From assembly GCF_018403245.1 (NCBI RefSeq), contig NZ_BOSH01000006.1, positions 310,001-374,000 on the forward strand: DNA of 64,000 nucleotides. The letters run 5' to 3'. Numbering within the stretch: position 1 is the stretch's first letter; every line of letters begins with the position of its first letter. The notes beneath the pieces were generated by a model. That model was not told the DNA's origin. It worked only from the letters and a program-made list of their open reading frames with translations, and did not search any database. Of this stretch, positions 36,246-44,450 are shown piece by piece. The position numbers and the translations under genes were made by a program. The DNA comes from Paenibacillus sp. J2TS4 (GTDB lineage: Bacteria; Bacillota; Bacilli; Paenibacillales; NBRC-103111).

Positions 36246-36437
36246 TTGCCAGAAATTTCACCTTACCAATATTTTCTTAACTGCAAAATCGAACGTGCAA
36301 AAAGTTTAATCGAAAAGAATAAAGATATTTATTCAGCAGTAGCTGACTGCGGTTTTGTTGATTTAGCCCATTTAAACAGACATTTTAAAAGTGTATATGG
36401 AACAACGGCATTTGGTTATAGGTCACATATACATTGA
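36246..36437 (+). pseudogene. C-terminal remnant of an AraC-family regulator
   Basis: About 63 codons reading SPYQYFLNCKIERAKSLIEK, then IYSAVADCGFVDLAHLNRHFK and a final YGTTAFGYR. This is the second helix-turn-helix of an AraC/XylS protein without its first helix-turn-helix or any sensor domain. No good ribosome site precedes it. It lies just inside the tRNA-Leu end of the putative island, consistent with truncation during insertion or deletion. Confidence 0.7.
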
Positions 36438-36506
36438 GGGGAACATTGAAGTTGGGCAGCTCCGGCTTTGGGTTCAAGGGTTAAATGATTACGGTTTAAA
36501 AAGAAA

Positions 36507-36553
36507 AAACCGCGGGTGAGGACAAGCGTGATGTCCTCATCCGGCCGCGGTTT
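36507..36553 (-). terminator. dhaKL terminator
   Basis: AAACCGCGG (36507-36515) pairs with CCGCGGTTT (36545-36553), with an inner GAGGAC/GTCCTC stem. On the minus strand it ends in a T-rich tract just past the dhaKL stop. Confidence 0.75.
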
Positions 36554-36559
36554 CTTCCA

Positions 36560-38317
36560 TTATTTCAAGCAGCGGGCGATCTCCGAGAAGATGACGCCAA
36601 GCGCGTAGGCGCCTGCATCCGGATAGCCCAGGCTGCGTGCGCCGACATTGCCGGCGCGCCCCATTCGGGCGACGATTTGCTTCGTTGTCTCGGCGCCTTC
36701 CACCGCAGCTTGTGCCGCTTTACCAAAAGCGGTTTTAAAGTCATCGGCTGCCGCAGCGCTTGCCGTGAACGAATCTGCATAAGGCACCAAGGCGTCAATC
36801 AGCGTTTTGTCGCCAACGACGGCGCCTCTGCCGAAGGAACGCTCCCCCATTGCCTGAATGCCTTTGACCGCGGCTTGCAGCATTTCCGCATATTCCGCAA
36901 CAGTCAGTTCCGCTTTATCTCCCGCCGCTTTGCCGGCCGCGCGGAACGCCGAGCCCCAAATCGGTCCGGAAGCGCCGCCGCAATACTCCATAATGACCAT
37001 TGAGCATGTGTCCAGGAAAGAACCGATTGTTAACGTCTCTTGGGCCAACATCATGCTCCATTCCCGCTTTAACTGCTTGAATCCGCTGGAGACGCTCATC
37101 CCGAAATCGCCATCCCCCGCATGCGAGTCGAGTTCGCAGAACAGAACTTCATTGTCGATAATGATTTCGCTCATTTTATCGACGATGTAGATCATGTTTT
37201 GTAGAGTTAGCACACCGTTTTGTACCGCCGCGCAATGTTCCGGCGTTTCTGTTTTGAAGGAAACCGGTCGGTCGTCGTCGGCTTCCTTGCTGTTCGCATA
37301 TTCGACCTGCGGTACCGGACCGTCCACCCGGAATGCCGGCGCATGACATTCTTTGGATAGCAGCGCTTTCAGTTCGTCATCGAGCTTCGTAATCGTCAGC
37401 GACATGCCCGCCATATCAATGCTCGTCATATAGTTGCCGACAAACGTGCGGCAAATCCGGATGTTCCTGCCTGCGAGTTCGCGAACCGCCGCGTTGTTAA
37501 ACAAGTACAATTCATGCAAAGGGGTTGCTCCGAAGCCGTTGACGAGCACGGCAACTTCCGCGTTGTCCCCGTCTTGAATGCCCAGATCGTTTAACAGTTC
37601 GGTCGTCATCCGCTTGGCCAGTTCGTCCGCGCTGACGATTTTTTCCCGCCGTTGTCCCGGTTCGCCGTGAATGCCCACGCCGTATTCCATTTCATCTTCG
37701 CCAAGTTTGAACGTCGGCGACCCGTGTGCAGGAACGGTACAAGATGTGAGCGCCACGCCGATGCTGCGCGTGTTATGTGCTGCTTTCTCCGCGACTGCTT
37801 TTACTTGCAGCAATTCGCGGCCTTCTTCGGCGGCAGCTCCGGCAATTTTATGGATGAGCACCGTGCCGGCGACGCCGCGGCGTCCAACCGTGTACAAGCT
37901 GTCTTCAACGGCAATGTCGTCATCGACGCGCACATATTCCACTTGGATGCCGTCTTCTGCGGCCAGTTGAGCGCCGTTTTTGAAGTTCATGACGTCGCCG
38001 CTGTAGTTTTTGATAATCAGCAGCGTCCCTTTTTGGCCCGCAGTTGCTTTAATTGCTTGGTATACCTGAATTTGGGATGGGGATGCGAACACATCCCCGC
38101 ATACGGCGGCATCCAGCATCCCTTTGCCGACAAACCCGGCATGGGCCGGTTCGTGCCCGCTGCCGCCGCCGCTGATCAAGGCGACTTTGTTTTCGTCCAG
38201 CTCCTTTTTCTTGATCACCTTATATTTCTGGATAAACTCCAACTCCGGATAGGCCATGACGAGCCCATTGCACATTTCCGCGACGAGCGTCTCCGGTTTG
38301 TTGACGATCTTCTTCAC
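36560..38317 (-). CDS. dhaKL: ATP-type dihydroxyacetone kinase, DhaK-DhaL fusion
   Basis: A 585-residue fused kinase. The DhaK part (about 1-330) has ISGGGSGHEPAHAGFVGKGM and GVGIHGEPGQ with the substrate-binding histidine. After a linker of about 45 residues the DhaL part (about 385-585) has HAGDGDFG and GGASGPIWGSAFRA, the Mg-ATP binding elements. It phosphorylates dihydroxyacetone to DHAP in the cytosol using ATP, not the PTS. The GTG at 38317 follows AGGAGGTATGGCAAA; longer starts lack a site. It is divergent from dhaS-dhaQ. Its promoter has a DhaS-like box and a cre-like site. Confidence 0.9.
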   Translation of the reverse strand: MKKIVNKPETLVAEMCNGLVMAYPELEFIQKYKVIKKKELDENKVALISGGGSGHEPAHAGFVGKGMLDAAVCGDVFASPSQIQVYQAIKATAGQKGTLLIIKNYSGDVMNFKNGAQLAAEDGIQVEYVRVDDDIAVEDSLYTVGRRGVAGTVLIHKIAGAAAEEGRELLQVKAVAEKAAHNTRSIGVALTSCTVPAHGSPTFKLGEDEMEYGVGIHGEPGQRREKIVSADELAKRMTTELLNDLGIQDGDNAEVAVLVNGFGATPLHELYLFNNAAVRELAGRNIRICRTFVGNYMTSIDMAGMSLTITKLDDELKALLSKECHAPAFRVDGPVPQVEYANSKEADDDRPVSFKTETPEHCAAVQNGVLTLQNMIYIVDKMSEIIIDNEVLFCELDSHAGDGDFGMSVSSGFKQLKREWSMMLAQETLTIGSFLDTCSMVIMEYCGGASGPIWGSAFRAAGKAAGDKAELTVAEYAEMLQAAVKGIQAMGERSFGRGAVVGDKTLIDALVPYADSFTASAAAADDFKTAFGKAAQAAVEGAETTKQIVARMGRAGNVGARSLGYPDAGAYALGVIFSEIARCLK

Positions 38318-38368
38318 TTTGCCATACCTCCTGCGATCCATAAATTCCAAATGGTTTGATTAATCTCC

Positions 38369-38420
38369 ATCATACTATGAAAGCGTTTTATGGGGAACGG
38401 ACAAAATCGGCAAACTGTCA
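38369..38420 (-). promoter_or_regulatory. dhaKL promoter: -10, cre-like site and DhaS-like operator
   Basis: Read on the minus strand, the inverted repeat GGACAAAA-N6-AACTGTCA (plus-strand 38399-38420) lies 24 bp upstream of a TATGAT -10 (complement of 38369-38374). A cre-like ATGAAAGCGTTTTAT (38377-38391) lies between. The repeat has the same length and outer bases as the Lactococcus lactis DhaS site I recall (GGACACAT-N6-ATTTGTCC). Activation by DhaS and catabolite repression by CcpA are inferred. Confidence 0.6.
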
Positions 38421-38492
38421 AACAACACTAGCTTCAATAAACATTGGGATTTTGTTAAGATTAACAGTAATACTAGGGTTAGGAAGATGATA

Positions 38493-39092
38493 ATGACCAC
38501 TTCGCTCATTACCAAAAAGATCATAGCCAACTCCTTGAAAAAAGTGATGGAAACCGAATCGTTCCACAAAATTTCCGTAAGCGATATCATGCAGCATTGC
38601 CAGATGCGCAGGCAAACGTTTTACTATCATTTCGTGGACAAGTATGAGCTCTTGGGCTGGATATACAAAGAAGAAACGAAGGAAAACATCGAGGACTTTT
38701 TGGATTATGAGAAGTGGGAGAACATTTTCGACTTGCTGATGGACTATTTCTACGAGAATCAGCGGTTTTACCGGAGGGCGTTTAAAGTAATCGAGCAAAA
38801 TTCGTTTAACCAATATTTATTTGAACATACGAAAAGTTTATATATTAAAATCATCGATGAACTGTTGAGGGACAAGCCGATCCCTATCTCCGAGGTGAAC
38901 AAAAATAGGCTGGCGTCGTTTTACAGTCATGGGTTTGTCGGGACGATCAAAGATTGGATCGAACATCATTGTTCCATTCAACCTTCGGTGCTGTCTTCGC
39001 TCATCAAAGAGATGATCCGTAATCAACTGGTGCTGCTGAGCATACCGGGAAAAACAAAGCAGGGTGGAGAAACCAATGACGAAAATCATTAA
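38493..39092 (+). CDS. dhaS: DhaS-like TetR-family regulator of the dha genes
   Basis: A 199-residue TetR-type protein. The N-terminal helix-turn-helix reads SFHKISVSDIMQHCQMRRQT followed by FYYHFVDKYELLGWIY. The C-terminal dimer domain matches DhaS-type regulators (HGFVGTIKDWIE). In L. lactis, DhaS is an activator that needs the coactivator DhaQ. Here dhaQ overlaps dhaS by 17 nt, and DhaS-like boxes precede dhaKL and glpF. TAGGAAG precedes the second of two possible ATGs (38487 and 38493). Confidence 0.82.
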   Translation: MTTSLITKKIIANSLKKVMETESFHKISVSDIMQHCQMRRQTFYYHFVDKYELLGWIYKEETKENIEDFLDYEKWENIFDLLMDYFYENQRFYRRAFKVIEQNSFNQYLFEHTKSLYIKIIDELLRDKPIPISEVNKNRLASFYSHGFVGTIKDWIEHHCSIQPSVLSSLIKEMIRNQLVLLSIPGKTKQGGETNDENH

Positions 39093-40074
39093 CGATGTCC
39101 AAAATATCGTCCGCAATATGCTGCACGGATTCTATTTTGAGCATAAAGACCTGGTGTCCTATAATGCGAAATATAATTTGATATTCCGTAAAGACCTCGG
39201 GAGCATGGCCCCGCATGTCGTACTCATCAGCGGGGGAGGAAGCGGCCATGAGCCGGCAGATTTCGGCTATGTGGGCGAAGGCATGCTTTCCGTTGCGGTT
39301 GCGGGTAAAATTTTCTTGCCGCCGACGGCGGAGCAAGTGTTGGAGGCGATCCGCCTCGTGGACAGGAGCAGAAGCGTGCTGCTCATCATTAAAAACTTTC
39401 CTGCGGACGTAGGCAATTTTCTAGCAGCCGAAGCTCTGGCCAAAGAAGAAGGGCGAAGGGTCGACCATATCATCGTTGACGACGATGTGTCGATCGAAGA
39501 TGACGTGACGTACAACAAAAGAAGAAGGGGCGTCGCCGGTACCGTGCTGGTCCATAAAATATTGGGGGCTGCCGCGCGGGAAGGCTTCACGCTGGAGCAA
39601 TTGAAGGAACTCGGCGAGCAAGTGATCGGTATGCTGCACACATTGGGAGTGGCGCTGTCGCCGGCGAACGATCCGACGAAGGGCGAACCGTCGTTTACGC
39701 TGCAAAACAACGAAGCGTTTTACGGCGTCGGCATCCACGGGGAGAAAGGGTACCGCAAAGAGGTTTTTTCTTCTTCGGAGAAGCTCGCGGTCGAGCTGTT
39801 CAATAAGCTGAAAAGCGTATACCGTTGGAGAAGGCAAGACCGCTTCGCGATTCTGGTCAACGGTTTAGGCGCGACCCCCCTGGTCGAACAGTATGTGTTC
39901 GCCAATGACATCCGCCGCTTGTGTGAACTGGAAAACCTGGATGTCCGGTTTGTCAAAATCGGCACGCATTTGACTTCGCTTGATATGAAAGGGATTTCGC
40001 TCAGTTTTCTGAAGCTCGAAGATCCAAAGTGGGAAGTGTGGCTGAAAGCGGACGTTGCAGTAGCGAAATGGTAA
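39076..40074 (+). CDS. dhaQ: DhaQ-like dihydroxyacetone-binding coactivator
   Basis: A 332-residue DhaK paralogue without a DhaL part. It keeps ISGGGSGHEPADFGYVGEGM and the covalent-binding histidine in YGVGIHGEKG. Because it stands alone and overlaps dhaS, I assign it as DhaQ, which binds dihydroxyacetone and turns DhaS into an activator, rather than as a kinase subunit. ATG 39076 has GGTGGAG six bases upstream; the GTG at 39064 is within that site. A PTS-type DhaK with distant DhaL/DhaM is possible but less likely. Confidence 0.75.
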   Translation: MTKIINDVQNIVRNMLHGFYFEHKDLVSYNAKYNLIFRKDLGSMAPHVVLISGGGSGHEPADFGYVGEGMLSVAVAGKIFLPPTAEQVLEAIRLVDRSRSVLLIIKNFPADVGNFLAAEALAKEEGRRVDHIIVDDDVSIEDDVTYNKRRRGVAGTVLVHKILGAAAREGFTLEQLKELGEQVIGMLHTLGVALSPANDPTKGEPSFTLQNNEAFYGVGIHGEKGYRKEVFSSSEKLAVELFNKLKSVYRWRRQDRFAILVNGLGATPLVEQYVFANDIRRLCELENLDVRFVKIGTHLTSLDMKGISLSFLKLEDPKWEVWLKADVAVAKW

Positions 40075-40098
40075 GATGGCGGAATCATGAGACAAGTC

Positions 40099-40130
40099 AA
40101 GCCCCCGGCCTTGAAGCCAGGGGCTTCTTG
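40099..40130. terminator. Bidirectional terminator between dhaQ and glpF
   Basis: AAGCCCC (40099-40105) pairs with GGGGCTT (40120-40126), with an inner GGC-CTTGAA-GCC hairpin, in the 59-bp gap between convergent stops. Confidence 0.65.
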
Positions 40131-40133
40131 AAA

Positions 40134-40985
40134 TTAGGAGACATGTTTTTCCTGTGCGTTGGCCGGCGGATTTTGGCGCCGCGGGGCGATGCTTTTGGCG
40201 GAACCGATGGTCACCCGGGCAAGCACGACAATCGCAGTGAGAATCCCGATTAACAGGGACAAGGAGTTGCTCGAACCGCTCACAACCAAAGCTTGATGAA
40301 ATTGTGCGCCCATAACGCCGCCAATGATGGGCCCTGCGACGGGAATCCACGCATATTTCCAATCGGAAGCGCCTTTTCCGGCAACCGGAAGGAGGAAATG
40401 GGCAATCCGCGAGCCCAGGTCACGCGCAGGATTGATGGCAAATCCCGTCGTTCCGCCGAGCGATATGCCGATTGCCGCTATGAAGAATCCGATAATGAGA
40501 GGATTGAGCCCGTCGGCAAACTGGTTGGCCCCGATCGACAGCAGGCCGAACGTGAACACCGCCGTTGCCAACATTTCGCTGATCAAGTTGGACGGCGTAT
40601 GGCGGATGGCCGGGCCGGTTGCAAAAACTGCAAGTTTTGCGCCGGGGTCCGCCGTTTCTTTCCAATGCGGATAATAGAACAGCCACAAAATGATCGCGCC
40701 CCAAAAAGCTCCGATAAATTGCGCCAGTACGTATGCCGGCACTTGCTCCCATGGAAAGGCGCCGACCGAAGCGAGTCCGATCGTGACGGCCGGATTTAAA
40801 TGCGCGCCGCTAATGCTGCCCACCGCATAAACGGCGACGGCGACCCCCAACCCCCAGCCCAGCGAAATGACGATCCAGCCGGAATTATGCGCCTTCGACT
40901 TGTTCAGCACAACGCCGCCTACAGCGCCGCAGCCGAACAGCACCAAAATCAAGGTTCCTATGACTTCACCCATAAATGGAGACAT
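40134..40985 (-). CDS. glpF: Glycerol uptake facilitator (aquaglyceroporin)
   Basis: A 283-residue MIP-family channel with six membrane helices and the two pore motifs SGAHLNPAVTIG and GFAINPARDLGSR. The aspartate after the second NPA is typical of glycerol facilitators as opposed to water channels. It passes glycerol and possibly dihydroxyacetone across the membrane. The ATG at 40985 follows AAAGGGGTAATCAGC. The promoter has the same DhaS-like box and cre arrangement as dhaKL, so it belongs to that regulon. No glycerol dehydrogenase gene is present in the cluster. Confidence 0.88.
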   Translation of the reverse strand: MSPFMGEVIGTLILVLFGCGAVGGVVLNKSKAHNSGWIVISLGWGLGVAVAVYAVGSISGAHLNPAVTIGLASVGAFPWEQVPAYVLAQFIGAFWGAIILWLFYYPHWKETADPGAKLAVFATGPAIRHTPSNLISEMLATAVFTFGLLSIGANQFADGLNPLIIGFFIAAIGISLGGTTGFAINPARDLGSRIAHFLLPVAGKGASDWKYAWIPVAGPIIGGVMGAQFHQALVVSGSSNSLSLLIGILTAIVVLARVTIGSAKSIAPRRQNPPANAQEKHVS

Positions 40986-41028
40986 GCTGATTACCCCTTT
41001 CAAAAGTTTATACAGATTTCATGATTTC

Positions 41029-41080
41029 ATATTAGGGTGTAAGCGCTTTACAGTAAACGGACAAAAAAGTGGAATTGTCA
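41029..41080 (-). promoter_or_regulatory. glpF promoter: -10, cre-like site and DhaS-like operator
   Basis: On the minus strand, GGACAAAA-N6-AATTGTCA (plus-strand 41059-41080) lies 24 bp upstream of TAATAT (complement of 41029-41034), with cre-like TGTAAGCGCTTTACA (41038-41052) between. Spacing of all three parts equals that at dhaKL. Confidence 0.6.
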
Positions 41081-41874
41081 AAAAAGAGGAAACTATGGAT
41101 ACATTTTTTCCCATGAGGAATTGATGCCTGAACCTGTGACAGTCGCCATCCAGAACGGCGAATTCTGGTGATTTTGCCAACAAACTATCCGGCGACACGT
41201 TTCTGATCTGCTTTTTCTGGCAGAGCAGCCTTCATGAGATTATGAGCTATTCTTTACCCGTTTCTTCCTTAGTGCACCATTCAACGCGTAGTTCGCCATT
41301 CAACATATAGCATCATTTAACGCAGTCTCGTCAATGCTACCACCGCTCAAAGCTACCTACAACCGTTCTACTTCAACTTGTAGAAAGCCTGCAATTGTGC
41401 ATCCTTTCCGGCCGTTCTACCCCATTTCCGCAGCAAAGCCTGAAAAAATACATCTTTTTGCTCGTTCCAAGTGAGGTCGGGGCGTTTCATAAGAAAATTA
41501 ATGCACTATCGCAGCTTTTCTTTCGAATGATCGAACGTGGTCCATAATAGATGCACTATCGCAGCAATTCGTGTACACCTATAGACACTTGAACGTACAC
41601 GATATTACACCGCCGACTGTTGAAATTGTTTAAGAATGTTAAGTGCATACGCGCTCAGGGTCAGGGCAAGGGTAGAGGCAGGGGTAAGAGCAAGGGTAGG
41701 GTGTTCGTTTTATTCCAAACGACGGATATGGAGCTGTATAGGGAGTTTTTTGAAGTTTTAGAGACTTTTAAAGCATTTCATTAATTTTCTTTTCCCACTC
41801 CATGTCCTATCCTTTCTTTAGTTCAATTTATATAGTAAAAAAAGAAATCAGAAGAACGGACGTAAAAAAACGAC
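41081..41874. other. Gene-free spacer with short repeats and a G-rich tract
   Basis: No credible gene. It contains three roughly 19-bp related units (CACCATTCAACGCGTAG, CGCCATTCAACATATAG, CATCATTTAACGCAG) near 41271-41325. The 15-mer ATGCACTATCGCAGC occurs twice, exactly 50 bp apart (41501 and 41551). An inverted repeat TCGTGTAC/GTACACGA lies near 41569-41602, and a G-rich tract at 41658-41701. I see no transposase remnant that I can name. Confidence 0.5.
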
Positions 41875-41960
41875 TTGACTGACGATGAAATCCAAGTTAT
41901 GATTTTAATCAGTAATTTAGTAAATAAGTAAATTAGTAATTTAGTAAACTGAACGAGGGG
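41875..41960 (+). promoter_or_regulatory. Promoter and TTAGTAAA-repeat leader upstream of the MFS gene
   Basis: TTGACT (41875-41880), 17 bp and TATGAT (41898-41903) form a promoter. AGTAATTTAGTAAA follows twice at 24-bp spacing (41911 and 41935), then GAACGAGGGGA. The whole leader is similar to that of the DUF6530 gene at 45950-46025. The repeats look like operator sites for an unidentified regulator. Confidence 0.6.
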
Positions 41961-42042
41961 AAATAAGCTCTGAGCGACAACGACAAGATGAATCGGTGAC
42001 CGTCTTCGTGCACTATCAAAGATATTAAAGGATATGGGGTAA
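41961..42042 (+). pseudogene. Decayed internal-deletion copy of the DUF6530 gene
   Basis: Directly after the leader, DNA can be read (with indels) as LSDNDKM then IGDRLRALSKILKDMG and stop. This matches the C-terminus LSDDDEMIGERLRTLSRILK of the intact DUF6530 protein encoded at 46032. The rest of the gene is missing. Its terminal ATGGGG now serves as ribosome-binding sequence for the MFS gene. Confidence 0.65.
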
Positions 42043-42047
42043 TAAAA

Positions 42048-43256
42048 ATGTTTTCCAATCAATATGTTCGAACCATTATCTTCTCCCGGGTGCTGTTGCA
42101 GTTGGGAATTTGGATCCGGAACTATGCCGTACTTCTTTATGTTACCAATTTGACGAACAATAATCCGCTTTATGTATCTCTGATTTCGGTTGTGGAATTT
42201 GCTCCGATCTTTCTATTCGGCCTTATTGGCGGGACCCTTGCCGACCGATGGCGGCCAAAACGCACAATGGTATGGAGCGATTTGCTGTCAGGTATGTCCG
42301 TTGGGGCTGTGCTGCTTGCCGTCATGAATGGCGGATGGGTCGCACTTCTCATCGGAACGTTTATTTCAGCCAGCCTGTCTCAATTTTCTCAGCCTTCGGC
42401 CATGAAACTGTACAAGCGGCATGTGCCGGCTGAACAACTGCAGAGCGTGATGGCGATGACCCAAACTCTTGTAGCTGTTTTTATGGTTCTGGGTCCGATC
42501 ATCGGCACGTTTATATTCATACAGTTTGGAATTCAAGCATCTTTGATCCTGACAGCCGTTCTGTTCTTGGGGTCCTCGCTTGTATTATCGTCGCTTCCCC
42601 GTGATACGGAGGAACCGAAGTCGGGGAAAGCCGGCGGCTTTATCAAGGAGTTGACGGATGGCCTGCGCTACATCGGGTCTAACCAATCCTTAAGAACACT
42701 TGGTTTGACTTTCTCGGCAGTCGGTTTGGCATCAGGGCTGACTCAGCCGCTTCAGATCTTCCTTGTCATCGAGAATTTGGGACAAGACAAACCATTTCTG
42801 CAGTGGTTGGTGATGACCAATGGGGCAGCCATGTTGGCAGGCGGAGCTGTCATCGTAGCGGTGGCCCCCAAGGTGAAGCCACAACTATTGCTCTTGGTAG
42901 GCTTGCTTGTCACTGCCGTCTGTACGGTTGGAATGGGCGCGTCCAAACAAATTTGGCTGACCCTTATTCTGTTGGTGATCAGCGGTTTGTTCTTTCCTTG
43001 TATTCAAGCCGGGATCCAGACGCTTCTTATCCGGAATACCGAAGGGGAATTTATTGGACGGGTATTAGGAGCGATCACGCCTATTTTTATGGGAATGATG
43101 GTCATTGGCATGTTCATCTCCGGCTATCTCAAGGATACGTTCTCCCTGCCGGGTGTATATATGGCGAGTGGTGTTTTTGTGATGATCGGTGCACTTTTAC
43201 TGCTCCCTATTGTGGTTAAGGAAAGAAGTAAAGCCAAAACGGGTCCAGCATCATGA
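42048..43256 (+). CDS. MFS transporter (drug-efflux type)
   Basis: A 402-residue, 12-helix major facilitator protein. Helix 2-3 loop motif A is GGTLADRWRPKRTM, and the layout (FSRVLLQLGIWIRNYAVLLY at the N-terminus) resembles MefA/YfmI-like exporters of macrolides and other compounds. The substrate is unknown. Translation probably starts from GGGG in the preceding remnant gene. The following MoxR-like ATPase gene begins 22 bp after its stop, so the two are likely one transcript. Confidence 0.82.
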   Translation: MFSNQYVRTIIFSRVLLQLGIWIRNYAVLLYVTNLTNNNPLYVSLISVVEFAPIFLFGLIGGTLADRWRPKRTMVWSDLLSGMSVGAVLLAVMNGGWVALLIGTFISASLSQFSQPSAMKLYKRHVPAEQLQSVMAMTQTLVAVFMVLGPIIGTFIFIQFGIQASLILTAVLFLGSSLVLSSLPRDTEEPKSGKAGGFIKELTDGLRYIGSNQSLRTLGLTFSAVGLASGLTQPLQIFLVIENLGQDKPFLQWLVMTNGAAMLAGGAVIVAVAPKVKPQLLLLVGLLVTAVCTVGMGASKQIWLTLILLVISGLFFPCIQAGIQTLLIRNTEGEFIGRVLGAITPIFMGMMVIGMFISGYLKDTFSLPGVYMASGVFVMIGALLLLPIVVKERSKAKTGPAS

Positions 43257-43278
43257 CGGGCAAGGAGGAGAGAAGTCA

Positions 43279-44400
43279 ATGCAAGAAAGTAAAGAATATT
43301 ATTTGTCACCTGAGAGACCATGGAGTGATGCAGAAAAAAAGCTGGTCTGGAAAAAGCCAGTATCGCATAAGACCAGTGAGGAAGAACGTCGGATTAGTAA
43401 AGAGGTAAAACGGAACTGGAATCGCGGGGAAATGAAAATTGCCAATATATTGTTAGAAGGCGATGCCGGTTCTGGCAAAACCCAATTAGCGAAAGCATTA
43501 TCAGCGAATTTCGGGCTGCCCTATACGAAAGTGACCTGTTTTGCAGATATGGACAAATCGGATATTATTGGCGCTATTTTGCCGGTGATTTCTTCTGAAC
43601 AATTAGAGAAACTGGACCCTGGACAGAAATGCATTTTGAAAGCATTATATGAAAGCGATGGTTTTCAAAGCACGACTGAGATTTTAATGGATGTATTGGG
43701 GCTTACCCAAGAACAAGCAGCCTTAGAGATAAAGCAATTGCTGGAGCTCGTTGAGGAACATACGGATGGAGAAGCCGTGGAGTATCGTTTTTACCCTTCG
43801 GAGATCGTCAGGGCTTATCAGAACGGGTATCTTCTAGAAATCCAAGAACCCAACGTGATTCGGGATGCCGCGGTACTCATGGCGTTGAACTCTGCTCTGG
43901 AACTGGATGGCAGCATCAATCTTCCTACCGAAATCATACGAAGACATCCGGACTTCATCGCAGTCATTACAACAAATCGCGGATATGTAGGGTCAAGGCC
44001 GCTAAATGAATCCCTGCGCGACAGGGTCCAACACTCGGAGAAGATGGATCTGCCCACCAAAGAAGTCATGATAGAACGCGCCATGGCCAAAACCGGTTAT
44101 CAAGATGAAGAGGTATTGGGCGTGTTAGCAGATGCGATCATGATTTTGGATACAACAGCCCGGGCCAATGCAATCAAGGGCGTGGCTGGAATGCGTTCCT
44201 TGTTCTACTGGACAGATGCGGTTGCGGGAGGGGCCTCGGCCAAAGAATCTCTTTATCATAAGGTCCTCTACAAAATAACTACCGATTCAGAGGAAATTAA
44301 GATATTGGAAGAAGCACTTGAAAAGCATGATCTGATAACTAGTTTAGAGACCATTACGAATGGGGTAAAAAAAAACGAAAAATTAACGGCGATGCCATAG
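43279..44400 (+). CDS. MoxR-like AAA ATPase
   Basis: A 373-residue AAA+ protein of the dynein-related/MoxR group. Walker A is EGDAGSGKTQ; the Walker B region is YLLEIQEPNVIRD, a sensor-like stretch is FIAVITTNRGY, and an arginine-finger candidate is ESLRDRVQH. MoxR ATPases work with VWA proteins as metal-cofactor or protein-remodelling chaperones. GGAGGAGAGAAGTCA precedes the start. Near the end is an A9 run; a -1 shift at A-AAA-AAC (44370-44376) would continue directly into the VWA frame. Confidence 0.82.
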   Translation: MQESKEYYLSPERPWSDAEKKLVWKKPVSHKTSEEERRISKEVKRNWNRGEMKIANILLEGDAGSGKTQLAKALSANFGLPYTKVTCFADMDKSDIIGAILPVISSEQLEKLDPGQKCILKALYESDGFQSTTEILMDVLGLTQEQAALEIKQLLELVEEHTDGEAVEYRFYPSEIVRAYQNGYLLEIQEPNVIRDAAVLMALNSALELDGSINLPTEIIRRHPDFIAVITTNRGYVGSRPLNESLRDRVQHSEKMDLPTKEVMIERAMAKTGYQDEEVLGVLADAIMILDTTARANAIKGVAGMRSLFYWTDAVAGGASAKESLYHKVLYKITTDSEEIKILEEALEKHDLITSLETITNGVKKNEKLTAMP

Positions 44401-44450
44401 AAATCAAGACATGGGGAGATATAGCCGTCACTAATGTTGATGATGACAAG

